A stretch of DNA of 10,201 nt. It comes from CFX5 sp964568485. Lineage in GTDB: Bacteria > Chloroflexota > Anaerolineae > Caldilineales > Caldilineaceae. The position numbers and the translations under genes are program-made. Each line of letters opens with the position of its first letter. The stretch's first letter is position 1. The notes under the pieces are model-generated. The model was not told where the DNA came from and did not search any database. It saw nothing but the letters and a program-made list of their open reading frames with translations. Shown in pieces: positions 1 to 6,456 of this stretch. The DNA lies in assembly GCA_964568485.1 (NCBI GenBank), contig CAZMRA010000184.1, positions 1-10,201 on the forward strand, given 5' to 3'.

Positions 1-679
1 CATCTAGATATTTCATAATCAGCTCATCATCTGATTCAGCAGCAGCTTCAATCAAAAATTGATGGGCAGCCTCGACAGCCTCGGCCATTTCAGGAGGCAC
101 CGGTGCCTCTTTGCCTTCCTTACCGAGATAGGCGCGCATCGTTACGACGCTGACAACTCCCTTGAAATCATGCGCCGAGCCAATTGGCAATTGCATCGGG
201 ACAATCTTGGCCCCGTGGAGTGCTTCACGTAGGCTCTCAATTGCAGCATCAAAATTGGCATTTTCCCGATCCATCTTGTTCACAAAGAAGATGCGTGGTA
301 GCCCTTTTTCTAGCAGATAATCCCAAGCCAACTCGGTGCCCACCTCTGAGCCAGCCACCGCATCAACCGTGATCAAGCCGGCCTCAGCCACATGCAAAGC
401 GCTAATCACTTCACCGGTAAAATCTAGGTAGCCGGGAGTATCGAGTAGGTTAATTTTGTTGTCTTCAAATTCTAGAGGCACGACAGAGAGGTTGATCGAG
501 ATCGAGCGGCGGTGTTCTTCCGGATCCCAATCGGATACGGTGGTGCCATCTTCGACCCGACCCATGCGGCTGCTTGCACCCGTAAAATAGAGCAACGCCT
601 CGGCCAATGTCGTCTTGCCTGAGCCTCCGTGGCCTAAAATCGCCACATTCCGGATCTGAGCAGTGCGATACTTCGCCAT
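1..679 (-). CDS. EF-G-like translational GTPase (EF-G-2 type), N-terminal part
   Basis: The gene begins at ATG 679-677 and runs off the left edge after 226 codons. The G domain is nearly complete. The P-loop GHGGSGKT is at residues 16-23, a switch I element RSISI at 58-62, DTPG at 80-83, NKMD at 134-137 and a G5-like GSA at 167-169. These match the EF-G branch of translational GTPases, which bind the ribosome and use GTP to drive tRNA/mRNA movement in the cytoplasm. The P-loop is not the usual AHIDAGKT of EF-G, and switch I has RSISI where EF-G has RGITI. Together with the stretch GRVEDGTTVSDWDPEE (40-55) this points to the EF-G-2/EF-G-like paralogue known from Thermus and actinobacteria, whose exact role is less clear than that of EF-G. 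A strong Shine-Dalgarno, AAAGGAGG (691-684), fixes the start. The rest of the protein lies outside the window. Confidence 0.93.
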   Translation of the reverse strand, partial: MAKYRTAQIRNVAILGHGGSGKTTLAEALLYFTGASSRMGRVEDGTTVSDWDPEEHRRSISINLSVVPLEFEDNKINLLDTPGYLDFTGEVISALHVAEAGLITVDAVAGSEVGTELAWDYLLEKGLPRIFFVNKMDRENANFDAAIESLREALHGAKIVPMQLPIGSAHDFKGVVSVVTMRAYLGKEGKEAPVPPEMAEAVEAAHQFLIEAAAESDDELIMKYLD

Positions 680-1040
680 TCATCCTCCTTTGCGACGGGT
701 AAAACGTATGCAGTTGTTTTAACTTCCATGCGTAAGCGTGCGGCAGAGAACCTGGGGTTGATACCGGGCTGCAAAAGTAATGAATTTGAAATTTGGGTAA
801 AGACCCCAAACAATTCAGGATATCACTTCTGGGAGTAGGGGCAGCACGGTGATCCAAAAACCCAGCTAGTACACACCTGGTCGTGTTGGCGCACCTAAGA
901 CTGGATTGTACTTGAAGATTAGGGCAACTGTCAACGCGACAAAATTTGGCCAGAGAGACCCGCAAGGGATATAAGGGGTATTCGATGCACGTAGGTCGTA
1001 CAGCATACTCCGCTTCAATGAAGTTTACTGAATGGATAAT

Positions 1041-1069
1041 TTGATAAGCGCTCAGCGATTTGGTATGAT
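1041..1069 (+). promoter_or_regulatory. Sigma-70-type promoter for the fusion gene
   Basis: TTGATA (1041-1046), a 17-base spacer and TATGAT (1064-1069) form a near-consensus housekeeping promoter, each box with one mismatch. Transcription would start near 1076, leaving a leader of about 215 bases before the GTG start at 1291. Confidence 0.7.
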
Positions 1070-1075
1070 CAGGTT

Positions 1076-1290
1076 ATCTAAAGCGCAGAGCCTTACCCCA
1101 TTTGTCTGGGCTCGTTGACAAAATGTATGTTTGCTAGTAATCATCTCGAAATCGGTTGTGGCTTGTAAACAACCTAGCCAGCGACCCCGAGATTTTGAGG
1201 TTTATGATCAGTAGTTCATCTCTACAGTAAGTTCTTCATCACCTTATTGACTGCGCGGGTAACCATCGCCAGTTTCCCATCCAATCAACT
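1076..1290 (+). promoter_or_regulatory. Structured 5' leader of the fusion gene
   Basis: Two paired regions can be seen. GAGCC (1088-1092) pairs with GGCTC (1109-1113). A larger nested structure has an outer stem ATCTCG (1143-1148) with CGAGAT (1188-1193) and an inner stem GGTTGT (1154-1159) with ACAACC (1169-1174) around a nine-base loop. TGGCT (1159-1163) could instead pair with AGCCA (1176-1180), so two folds compete. No known riboswitch class was recognised. There is no T-run after the stems, so they do not look like a simple terminator. A regulatory role is inference. Confidence 0.35.
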
Positions 1291-2790
1291 GTGACACAAC
1301 TGCAACAGCCTGTGACAACATCCACTGTGGGATCATCGGGCCTTACACTTCCCTATACACAAACACCATCTTTGCGCCTCTTGCTCATTTGTCAGGCAGA
1401 AGGTATGCATAGTCGGTACGCCGAACTAAATACCGAGGATAGCGGTCTCACAGCACGAGGGTGGGAGCAGACCAATATTTTGGCTTCGTGGTTGGCCACG
1501 CACGAAAAGATTGATGTCTTGCTCTGTGCGCCACAATTGCGGAGTCGGCTCACAGCGCAGCGCATTGGTCAAGCCATTGGCCGTCCAGTGATTGTACAGG
1601 CAGAACTGCCTCACCAGCCACGCAATTTCCCTGCCGCAGCGGCCCAGCGCCATGAAGCGCCCTTGCGTCTGCCGCCTTTGCACATTAGTGAACAATTCGC
1701 CACCCCACAGCAGCATCAAGAATTCATCGCCCAGCTGGCGAGCGTTCTAGAGCGGGTTGTGGAGGAATATCTCAATAAAACAGTCACGATTGTGATGGAT
1801 GGCAATGGCGTAGCGGCTGCTTTGCGCTACTGTTTGGGTACATCTGATGTTGCCATTGCGGTTAATCATACCAGCATTTCTGAAGTGATTTGGCAAAATG
1901 GCCACTGGTCACTTTACGCGGTCAACCGGATGGAGCATCTTCCGCAGCAGCCGCTCGTCCAGACAGAATCTGCCAATGAGCAACTCAGTGCGGCCGAGGC
2001 GCGCGCCCAAGAAGAAGAGTTGACGCGCATCACGGAAACGTATAATCGCGTGTTGAGTTTGTCCGACAACCAAGACGAACAGGCACGCGATCAACGACTG
2101 CGACATTTGCTGAAGTTTGCTAATCTCCCAACCAACTTACGTATTTTGGATGTAGGCACCGGTACAGGGCGCCTAGCGCTCATGTTGGCAGATGATGGCG
2201 CTAAGGAAGTGATTGGGATAGACATCAGCCCGGCGATGCTTGAAGTCGCAGAATATTTACGTGCCAGCAGCCCGTCGCTGGCCGCACAACGGGTAAATTA
2301 CCGGCTGGCGTCGGCGCACAATTTGCCCTTCCGCAGCGAAGGCTTTGATGCAATCATCTGCCGGTTGGTCCTGCATCATACCCAGCGCCCAGAAGATTTA
2401 CTACGCGAATTAGTTCGCTTGCTTAAAACCGGTGGGGCCTTGATCTTAGCCGATCTCTTAGCCGCAGATGATCCGGTACGTCGTGCCACCCAAAACACGA
2501 TCGAAGCACGCCGCAACCCGAGCCATGTAGCCATCTATACTGCGGAACAGTATCGCAAAATGCTCACCAATGTCGGCCTGACCGTGGAGCATGATACAAT
2601 CGCCACCTTTGAGCGCGACCTAGATGATTGGCTCAACGACCTCCAATCCGATCCGGGCAACCGGCACATCGTGCGCGATATGGTTGAGGCCGGACTGGAG
2701 ACCGATGCAACCGGGTTGAAGGTCCGTCGGCAAGGGGGGAAGTTGATCTTCGATCAGCGGATGTTTTATGGCAAAGCGATCAAACGCTAA
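1291..2790 (+). CDS. Degenerate histidine-phosphatase domain fused to SAM methyltransferase
   Basis: This 499-residue protein has two parts. Residues about 28-220 follow the histidine phosphatase (phosphoglycerate mutase) plan: LTARGWEQ (53-60), APQLRSRLTAQ (80-90) and a closing stretch TSISEVIWQNGHWSLYAVN (194-212). The catalytic RHG at the start is replaced by CQA (34-36), and the second catalytic His, expected in the H-G-G-V motif, is missing in MDGNGV (169-174). The domain is therefore probably not a phosphatase and may bind or sense a ligand. After an acidic linker (225-245), residues about 246-499 are a class I methyltransferase: motif I LDVGTGTGR (286-294), an acidic residue ending motif II in GIDIS (309-313), and LPFRSEGFDAI (345-355), as in the UbiE/Methyltransf_11 families. 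The substrate is unknown. The GTG start has no visible Shine-Dalgarno. Later in-frame GTGs (1312, 1327) are possible, but an ATG at 1405 would cut into the first domain. It is probably cotranscribed with the SIS gene 70 bases downstream. Confidence 0.85.
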   Translation: MTQLQQPVTTSTVGSSGLTLPYTQTPSLRLLLICQAEGMHSRYAELNTEDSGLTARGWEQTNILASWLATHEKIDVLLCAPQLRSRLTAQRIGQAIGRPVIVQAELPHQPRNFPAAAAQRHEAPLRLPPLHISEQFATPQQHQEFIAQLASVLERVVEEYLNKTVTIVMDGNGVAAALRYCLGTSDVAIAVNHTSISEVIWQNGHWSLYAVNRMEHLPQQPLVQTESANEQLSAAEARAQEEELTRITETYNRVLSLSDNQDEQARDQRLRHLLKFANLPTNLRILDVGTGTGRLALMLADDGAKEVIGIDISPAMLEVAEYLRASSPSLAAQRVNYRLASAHNLPFRSEGFDAIICRLVLHHTQRPEDLLRELVRLLKTGGALILADLLAADDPVRRATQNTIEARRNPSHVAIYTAEQYRKMLTNVGLTVEHDTIATFERDLDDWLNDLQSDPGNRHIVRDMVEAGLETDATGLKVRRQGGKLIFDQRMFYGKAIKR

Positions 2791-2860
2791 GCCACCCCAC
2801 CATCAACACATCTACCTGGCTAAGTAGCCTGGTCCTGATAGAGTTAGTAGCGAGCATCAA

Positions 2861-3907
2861 ATGACAACTTCATCCCATCTAGAACGCGAAATATACGAAC
2901 AGCCACAAGTCTTGCGCACCTTTCTGGCTCAAGAAAGAGATGCCATTCGCGATCTCAGCAAGGCCATTCGCCAGCGCGAGATTGAATACGTACTGATCGC
3001 CGCTCGTGGTACCAGTGACAACGCTGGTCGCTATGCGAATTATCTATTAGGCGCAGTCAATCAACTGCCGGTTGCCTTGGCAACTCCCAGCCTCTTTAGC
3101 CTATATGAGCGGCCACCACGATTAGGGCGAGCTTTGGTGATCGGGATCAGCCAAAGTGGCAAGAGCCCGGATATTGTCAGCGTTCTCGCCGAAGCGCGCC
3201 GCCAAGGTGCCTTGACCGCAGCCATCACCAACTTCGCCGATTCGGATCTAGCGAAGCAGGCAGATCATGTGATTCGCCTGCATGCCGGGGTGGAACAGTC
3301 ACTCGCTGCCACCAAGACTTATACGAGTGAATTAGCCGCGATTGCCCTGCTCAGCAGCACCTTGGCTGAAAATCAGCAAATGTTCGATGAGCTCGCCCAG
3401 GTGCCAGATGCGGTTGCAACCATCTTGCAAAGCCGTGACTTGATCACTCAGCTCGCCCAACGCTATCGCTACATGCGTTATTGCGTGATCATCGGACGAG
3501 GCTACAATTACGCCAGCGCATTTGAGCTGGCCCTCAAGCTCAAAGAATTAACCTACACTGTTGCCGAAGCCTATAGCAGCGCCGACTTCCGTCATGGGCC
3601 GATGGCGCTGATCGAAGAAGGTTTCCCGGTACTCGTCTTTGCGCCCAGCGGTATAATGTTGCCAGAAATGCAGCAATTTCTGCAATCGCTACGCGAACTT
3701 TCCGCTGAACCGATTGTCATCAGCGATGATCCGGCCACCTTGGCCTTGGGTCGTATAGCCTTTCCCTTGGAAGTTACGGTGCCGGAATGGCTATCTCCCC
3801 TCACCGCCATTGTGCCGGGGCAATTATTCGCTTGGCAATTGGCCCTGGCTCGCGACTATGACCCCGATCGCCCACGTAGCTTGCGCAAAGTCACCGAGAC
3901 TCGTTAA
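2861..3907 (+). CDS. SIS-domain sugar-phosphate protein, GlmS isomerase-like
   Basis: This 348-residue protein has two SIS (sugar isomerase) domains and matches the C-terminal isomerase half of glucosamine-6-phosphate synthase without the glutaminase half. Family landmarks are EIYEQP (10-15), GTS (50-52), SQSGKS (97-102), ATKTYTSEL (150-158), ALKLKE (224-229), AEAYSSADFRHGP (235-247) and a C-terminal RSLRK (339-343). By alignment with GlmS the phosphosugar residues are present (S52, S97, Q98, S99, K226, E229, H245, K343), though the usual SQSGET reads SQSGKS. Without a glutaminase domain it cannot use glutamine as GlmS does. A likely job is glucosamine-6-phosphate deamination/isomerisation (NagB-II or AgaS-like) or handling of a related amino-sugar phosphate in the cytoplasm. 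The exact substrate cannot be read from the sequence. The ATG has only a weak upstream ribosome site. It follows the fusion gene with no clear promoter between, which suggests an operon. Confidence 0.88.
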   Translation: MTTSSHLEREIYEQPQVLRTFLAQERDAIRDLSKAIRQREIEYVLIAARGTSDNAGRYANYLLGAVNQLPVALATPSLFSLYERPPRLGRALVIGISQSGKSPDIVSVLAEARRQGALTAAITNFADSDLAKQADHVIRLHAGVEQSLAATKTYTSELAAIALLSSTLAENQQMFDELAQVPDAVATILQSRDLITQLAQRYRYMRYCVIIGRGYNYASAFELALKLKELTYTVAEAYSSADFRHGPMALIEEGFPVLVFAPSGIMLPEMQQFLQSLRELSAEPIVISDDPATLALGRIAFPLEVTVPEWLSPLTAIVPGQLFAWQLALARDYDPDRPRSLRKVTETR

Positions 3908-4383
3908 CGTAAAGCAACGACTCGCGCTCGTGTCAGGCTGACAAGATCCTTGACGGGCAATAAGACGTTCGCACCACGTTGGCCTGCACTTACTGCAACC
4001 GACGTGAACGATTCTGCTTGCGCATCCAGGTAGATATCAAATCCCTTGTTAATCAAAGCCAAGGGGCTAATGCCGCCAGTTTGTAAGCCCGTCAAGGCTT
4101 CAGCCTGTTCATGCGTAGCCATCTTGGCTTTTTTCAATTTGGCAGCCTTGGCCAATGCTTTCAAATCTAAGGTATCCGGCCCGGGAATGATCACCAATAG
4201 AGGTTTGCGGTTGGCATCTTCTGGCTGGACAACCAGTGTTTTGAACACCTGATTGGCGGGTAGCCCAATCGCTTCTGCCACCTTCACTGCGCTATCGTTT
4301 TCTGCATAGTCAAAGGTAAAAACTTGGTAGGTCACTCGCCGGCTATCCAAAAAACGAGTTACATTATTCTTAAATGCTGTCAT
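3904..4383 (-). CDS. ybaK: YbaK/EbsC-family Cys-tRNA deacylase
   Basis: This 159-residue protein of the usual YbaK length hydrolyses Cys-tRNA(Pro) made in error by prolyl-tRNA synthetase. It is a cytoplasmic trans-editing factor. The family motifs are in order: VFKTLV (46-51) with the conserved substrate-binding lysine K48, LLVIIPGPDTLDLK (62-75), TGGISPLAL (102-110) matching the GG-x-SP loop, and SAGQRGANVLLPVKDL (132-147). Homologues include ProX and the editing domain of prolyl-tRNA synthetase, but the full YbaK motif set is present here. The ATG at 4383 has no strong Shine-Dalgarno. The stop codon shares the palindrome TTAA (3904-3907) with the stop of the convergent SIS gene, and there is no terminator between them. 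Confidence 0.92.
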   Translation of the reverse strand: MTAFKNNVTRFLDSRRVTYQVFTFDYAENDSAVKVAEAIGLPANQVFKTLVVQPEDANRKPLLVIIPGPDTLDLKALAKAAKLKKAKMATHEQAEALTGLQTGGISPLALINKGFDIYLDAQAESFTSVAVSAGQRGANVLLPVKDLVSLTRARVVALR

Positions 4384-4402
4384 AGTCCATCAATTGAATC
4401 AT

Positions 4403-4442
4403 TGCATGAAAAAATAAAACTGACAGATACTGCTTGATTATA
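4403..4442. promoter_or_regulatory. Possible divergent promoter elements, ybaK and membrane-protein gene
   Basis: On the minus strand a perfect TATAAT lies at 4442-4437, about 55 bases before the ybaK ATG, but no -35 of quality is found 16-18 bases upstream. On the plus strand TTGCAT (4403-4408), 17 bases and GATACT (4426-4431) form a weak candidate for the gene at 4469. Both are tentative. Confidence 0.3.
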
Positions 4443-4468
4443 GCTGAGTGTAAAGGTGTTTCGTCTTA

Positions 4469-5116
4469 ATGGAAATTCTGGGTCCATTGTTGTTGCTGAT
4501 TCTCCTCTGTGGACTGGGTGTGTGGTTCTTGATTCAGTGGCGGGTACGTCGGCGTGCCCAGCGCATGATCATCGCATTCCAGAACAGTGTGCGCGGGCGC
4601 GTTGTGTTGGCGCAGCCGCTGAGCAGTTGGGGATTCACAGCCCACATCGAACCGGCACCGGAACCATTCACCCACATTACCATCACCTACCGCGTCCGAT
4701 TCCACTGGGGGATGTTGGGCTGGCCTGGCCGCGCCCTCCCCAAACATGATCGGCTCGTTCTCCAGGGGACATTGCCTACCCGCCCCATGCAAGAATTACA
4801 GTGGGTACGCGGGCAGATCCCGGCGCGAGCGTTGGGCAAGGCACCCGACCAAATCTTGTGGCTACTGCATCGATTGGATTTTGTGCAGAGTGAATATGTC
4901 ACACGTGGCACCAATCCGGGCGGGCTACAACATAGCTTCGGTGAACTGCAACGTCGTTTTGAGCCACTGCTCTATCAATTCACTGTTCTGGCCGAGAACA
5001 AGCCCCACGTTGTCGTTGCGCTCCAAGGCCAAAAACTCAATGCCGATGAGATTGCCGCCTTGATGGGGATTGTGCGTGGCGCAGGNNNNNNNNNNCGAGC
5101 GGCATTATTGGCATAA
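4469..5116 (+). CDS. Unrecognised protein with N-terminal membrane anchor (crosses assembly gap)
   Basis: I do not recognise this protein. Residues 3-23 are strongly hydrophobic (MEILGPLLLLILLCGLGVWF region) and are followed at once by a basic patch, RVRRRAQR (25-32). This predicts a single membrane anchor with the rest of the protein in the cytoplasm. The body, about 175 residues, is rich in Trp, Arg and alternating hydrophobic residues (HITITYRVRF, LYQFTVLAEN), suggesting a beta-containing fold. No catalytic motif is evident. AAAGGTG (4452-4458) upstream is an acceptable ribosome site. Ten N (5086-5095) interrupt the gene near its end. The final residues (RAALLA, stop 5114-5116) are in frame only if the gap really is ten bases, so the C-terminus is uncertain. 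It ends at a strong terminator shared with the convergent lipoprotein gene. Confidence 0.65.
   Translation: MEILGPLLLLILLCGLGVWFLIQWRVRRRAQRMIIAFQNSVRGRVVLAQPLSSWGFTAHIEPAPEPFTHITITYRVRFHWGMLGWPGRALPKHDRLVLQGTLPTRPMQELQWVRGQIPARALGKAPDQILWLLHRLDFVQSEYVTRGTNPGGLQHSFGELQRRFEPLLYQFTVLAENKPHVVVALQGQKLNADEIAALMGIVRGAXXXXRAALLA
5086..5095. other. Assembly gap (ten N)
   Basis: Ten unknown bases lie inside the 3' end of the membrane-protein gene. Such runs are often placeholders rather than measured lengths, so the reading frame after them should not be trusted. Confidence 0.95.
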
Positions 5117-5180
5117 AAAATGACCATGAGCCCTTACCTCGGCCAGCCGAGCATGATAAGAGCATCATGGTCATTTTTTT
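5115..5180. terminator. Bidirectional rho-independent terminator
   Basis: A perfect 15-base-pair stem joins 5115-5129 (six A then TGACCATGA) with 5165-5179 (TCATGGTCA then T). The A-run on one side and T-run on the other make it work in both directions, for the gene ending at 5116 and the lipoprotein gene ending at 5196. Inside the loop is a second small hairpin, CTCGG (5138-5142) with CCGAG (5147-5151). CATGAT (5152-5157) can instead pair with ATCATG (5164-5169). The stem starts within the stop codon of the plus-strand gene. Confidence 0.9.
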
Positions 5181-5195
5181 ATCCGTCGCGAGCGC

Positions 5196-6176
5196 TTACT
5201 CGCTCGGTAAGAGCAATTGAATCTCCACTTGGCTGGTGGTGATAATCGGCAACAGCGCTTCCACTGTAGCGGCCAGAGCCTCCGAATCATCACCTAACAA
5301 ACCAGCGCCAGCGGCCAAGCTGATGGCATGCCCCAAACGCCCTTCGCCCCAATTTAGATAAGGCAGCGGCTGGTCATTCACAGTTAGGTGGAGACCGGTC
5401 TCGTCGGTCGATACGGTCAAGCTGTTAATGTCTGCGGCCTGCAATGAAGCGATCAAATCGGGTGTCAGGCGCAAACTCTCTAAAGCACTTTGGCCGGTCA
5501 ACGCAATCCACTCGCTATCGCTCATATCGGCCAATTGCCAACTTCCGTCGGCCGCATAAACAATCGGGATGCGAATTTGGGCCGGCGTGCCGACACTATC
5601 CAGGAAGTCTTGTTGAGCAGTTCCAGTATCAGCGGCGGCTGAGCCTTCGCCTGTGACCTCCAAGGGGATCAGCTCGGCCCCTTGAGCCAACGGCACCCGC
5701 ACTGTAACACCTACCCCAACATTGCCCAAGACCGGCACCAGTTGCTGGAGGATCGGCGGTACACCTTCGCCCAATTGACCAGCCAAGGTTTGGAGTGCAG
5801 CCAGCGATTCAGCATCCCAAACCACAGTGGGGATCTCTTCCCCATTTACCAACAGCTTGAGTCCATCAGGCAGATTGTTGATCTGAATATGTTGGATGTT
5901 GGCGTCAGTCAGCGTCGTCACCTGCTCGGGGGTCAACTGGACCGCATCCAAGCCGGCCACACCAAAACCAGCCGCCAAGGTAGCCAGAGGTGCCCCCCCA
6001 AGGGACAAACTGCCATCGGGCTGCAGATCGATCACTAGCGCGGGCAGATCAACCGCCAACTCAGCGCCTTCTTGCCCAGCGGTCTGGCCTTGACCAGGGC
6101 GCGGGGCGCAGCCACTCAGTACCAATATCGCCAACGCTGCCAGCACAAGCCACTGCTTTAGTCGCTTGGGTTGCAT
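5196..6176 (-). CDS. Lipoprotein with internal duplication, function unknown
   Basis: This 326-residue exported lipoprotein starts with MQPKRLKQW, a hydrophobic stretch (about 9-20) and the lipobox LSGC, giving lipidated Cys23. It would be anchored on the outer face of the cytoplasmic membrane. The mature part contains two similar halves: residues about 47-160 and about 204-324. Each has a D-G-S strand, then LTP-(E/D) (81-84 and 237-240), an A-(N/D)-I turn (92-94 and 248-250), DGLKLLVNGEEIP against TGLHLTVNDQPLP, a VVW/LNW strand and a closing V-x-V-R-V-P or V-E-I-Q-L-L-L-P strand. A low-complexity linker (176-190) separates them. I know no function for this fold. The start is chosen from AGAGGAG six bases upstream and from the promoter. 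A longer ORF back to 6272 would begin upstream of the transcription start. Confidence 0.85.
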   Translation of the reverse strand: MQPKRLKQWLVLAALAILVLSGCAPRPGQGQTAGQEGAELAVDLPALVIDLQPDGSLSLGGAPLATLAAGFGVAGLDAVQLTPEQVTTLTDANIQHIQINNLPDGLKLLVNGEEIPTVVWDAESLAALQTLAGQLGEGVPPILQQLVPVLGNVGVGVTVRVPLAQGAELIPLEVTGEGSAAADTGTAQQDFLDSVGTPAQIRIPIVYAADGSWQLADMSDSEWIALTGQSALESLRLTPDLIASLQAADINSLTVSTDETGLHLTVNDQPLPYLNWGEGRLGHAISLAAGAGLLGDDSEALAATVEALLPIITTSQVEIQLLLPSE

Positions 6177-6182
6177 GCTATT

Positions 6183-6189
6183 CTCCTCT
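6183..6189 (-). promoter_or_regulatory. Ribosome binding site fixing the lipoprotein start
   Basis: AGAGGAG on the minus strand, six bases before ATG 6176-6174. It selects this ATG, which also places the lipoprotein signal peptide at the N-terminus. Confidence 0.85.
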
Positions 6190-6250
6190 TGTGGATCCTT
6201 ATGGATGTTTAGTGCGGATAAGAACCAGAAGTATCTTGGGTATGAACGCC

Positions 6251-6279
6251 ATTGTACACAGGCAGCGGACAAGTGTCAA
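6251..6279 (-). promoter_or_regulatory. Strong sigma-70-type promoter for the lipoprotein gene
   Basis: On the minus strand TTGACA (6279-6274), a 17-base spacer and TACAAT (6256-6251) form a nearly perfect promoter, with an A/T-rich tract directly upstream of the -35 that could act as an UP element. Transcription would begin near 6244, about 68 bases before the start codon. Confidence 0.85.
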
Positions 6280-6319
6280 GCAAAAAAAATCTAAAGCAAA
6301 GCGTAGGCAAGCTAATGAT

Positions 6320-6348
6320 TTGGCATTTCTGCCGTCCTTTTTTATGAT
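6320..6348 (+). promoter_or_regulatory. Sigma-70-type promoter for trmI
   Basis: TTGGCA (6320-6325), 17 bases and TATGAT (6343-6348), each box one mismatch from consensus. The start would be near 6355, about 100 bases before the GTG start of trmI. Its -35 lies 40 bases from the -35 of the divergent lipoprotein promoter. Confidence 0.75.
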
Positions 6349-6442
6349 GAAGCACTTGGCATTTTAGCGCTTACGCCAGTTTTGACTGCGCATCGCCTTA
6401 CAAGATTGCCATGGCGCGCAATCAGCTGTGTGTACTCACCCG

Positions 6443-6456
6443 AAAGGAATTCCGTG
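6443..6456 (+). promoter_or_regulatory. Ribosome binding site and GTG start of trmI
   Basis: AAAGGAA (6443-6449) stands about five bases before GTG 6454-6456. This supports the GTG over the TTG at 6382, which has no ribosome site. Confidence 0.75.

Larger units (their letters stand above)
680..1290. other. Intergenic region between two divergent genes
   Basis: This stretch holds the leader of the EF-G-like gene (leftward) and the promoter and leader of the methyltransferase fusion gene (rightward). The rightward promoter is at 1041-1069 and its leader has paired elements (listed separately). On the leftward side there is a small hairpin, TTTGGG (792-797) with CCCAAA (805-810), but I could not find a convincing promoter for the EF-G-like gene. 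A second TTGACA lies at 1115-1120 with no good -10 at the right distance. I see no tRNA, no convincing small ORF and no mobile-element end here. Confidence 0.6.

Noticed and set aside
465..965. 166-codon open frame on the minus strand
   Set aside because: It overlaps the EF-G-like gene on the same strand in another frame, shows no recognisable domain and has no ribosome site.
1115..1143. Second promoter with TTGACA at 1115-1120
   Set aside because: The -35 is perfect, but the hexamer at the right distance (TAATCA) matches the -10 consensus at only two positions.
680..1290. Possible tRNA or known riboswitch in the long intergenic region
   Set aside because: No cloverleaf, T-loop motif or known riboswitch core was found, only the simple stems described.
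6177..6272. 32-residue N-terminal extension of the lipoprotein
   Set aside because: It would begin inside the promoter spacer, upstream of the predicted transcription start, and would bury the signal peptide. The ATG at 6176 has a good ribosome site.
5682..6367. Several plus-strand frames opposite the lipoprotein gene
   Set aside because: They are shadows of the lipoprotein codons, have no ribosome sites and show no domains.
6382..6453. TTG start 24 codons upstream for trmI
   Set aside because: No ribosome site at the TTG, and the extra residues have no match to TrmI. The GTG at 6454 has AAAGGAA upstream.
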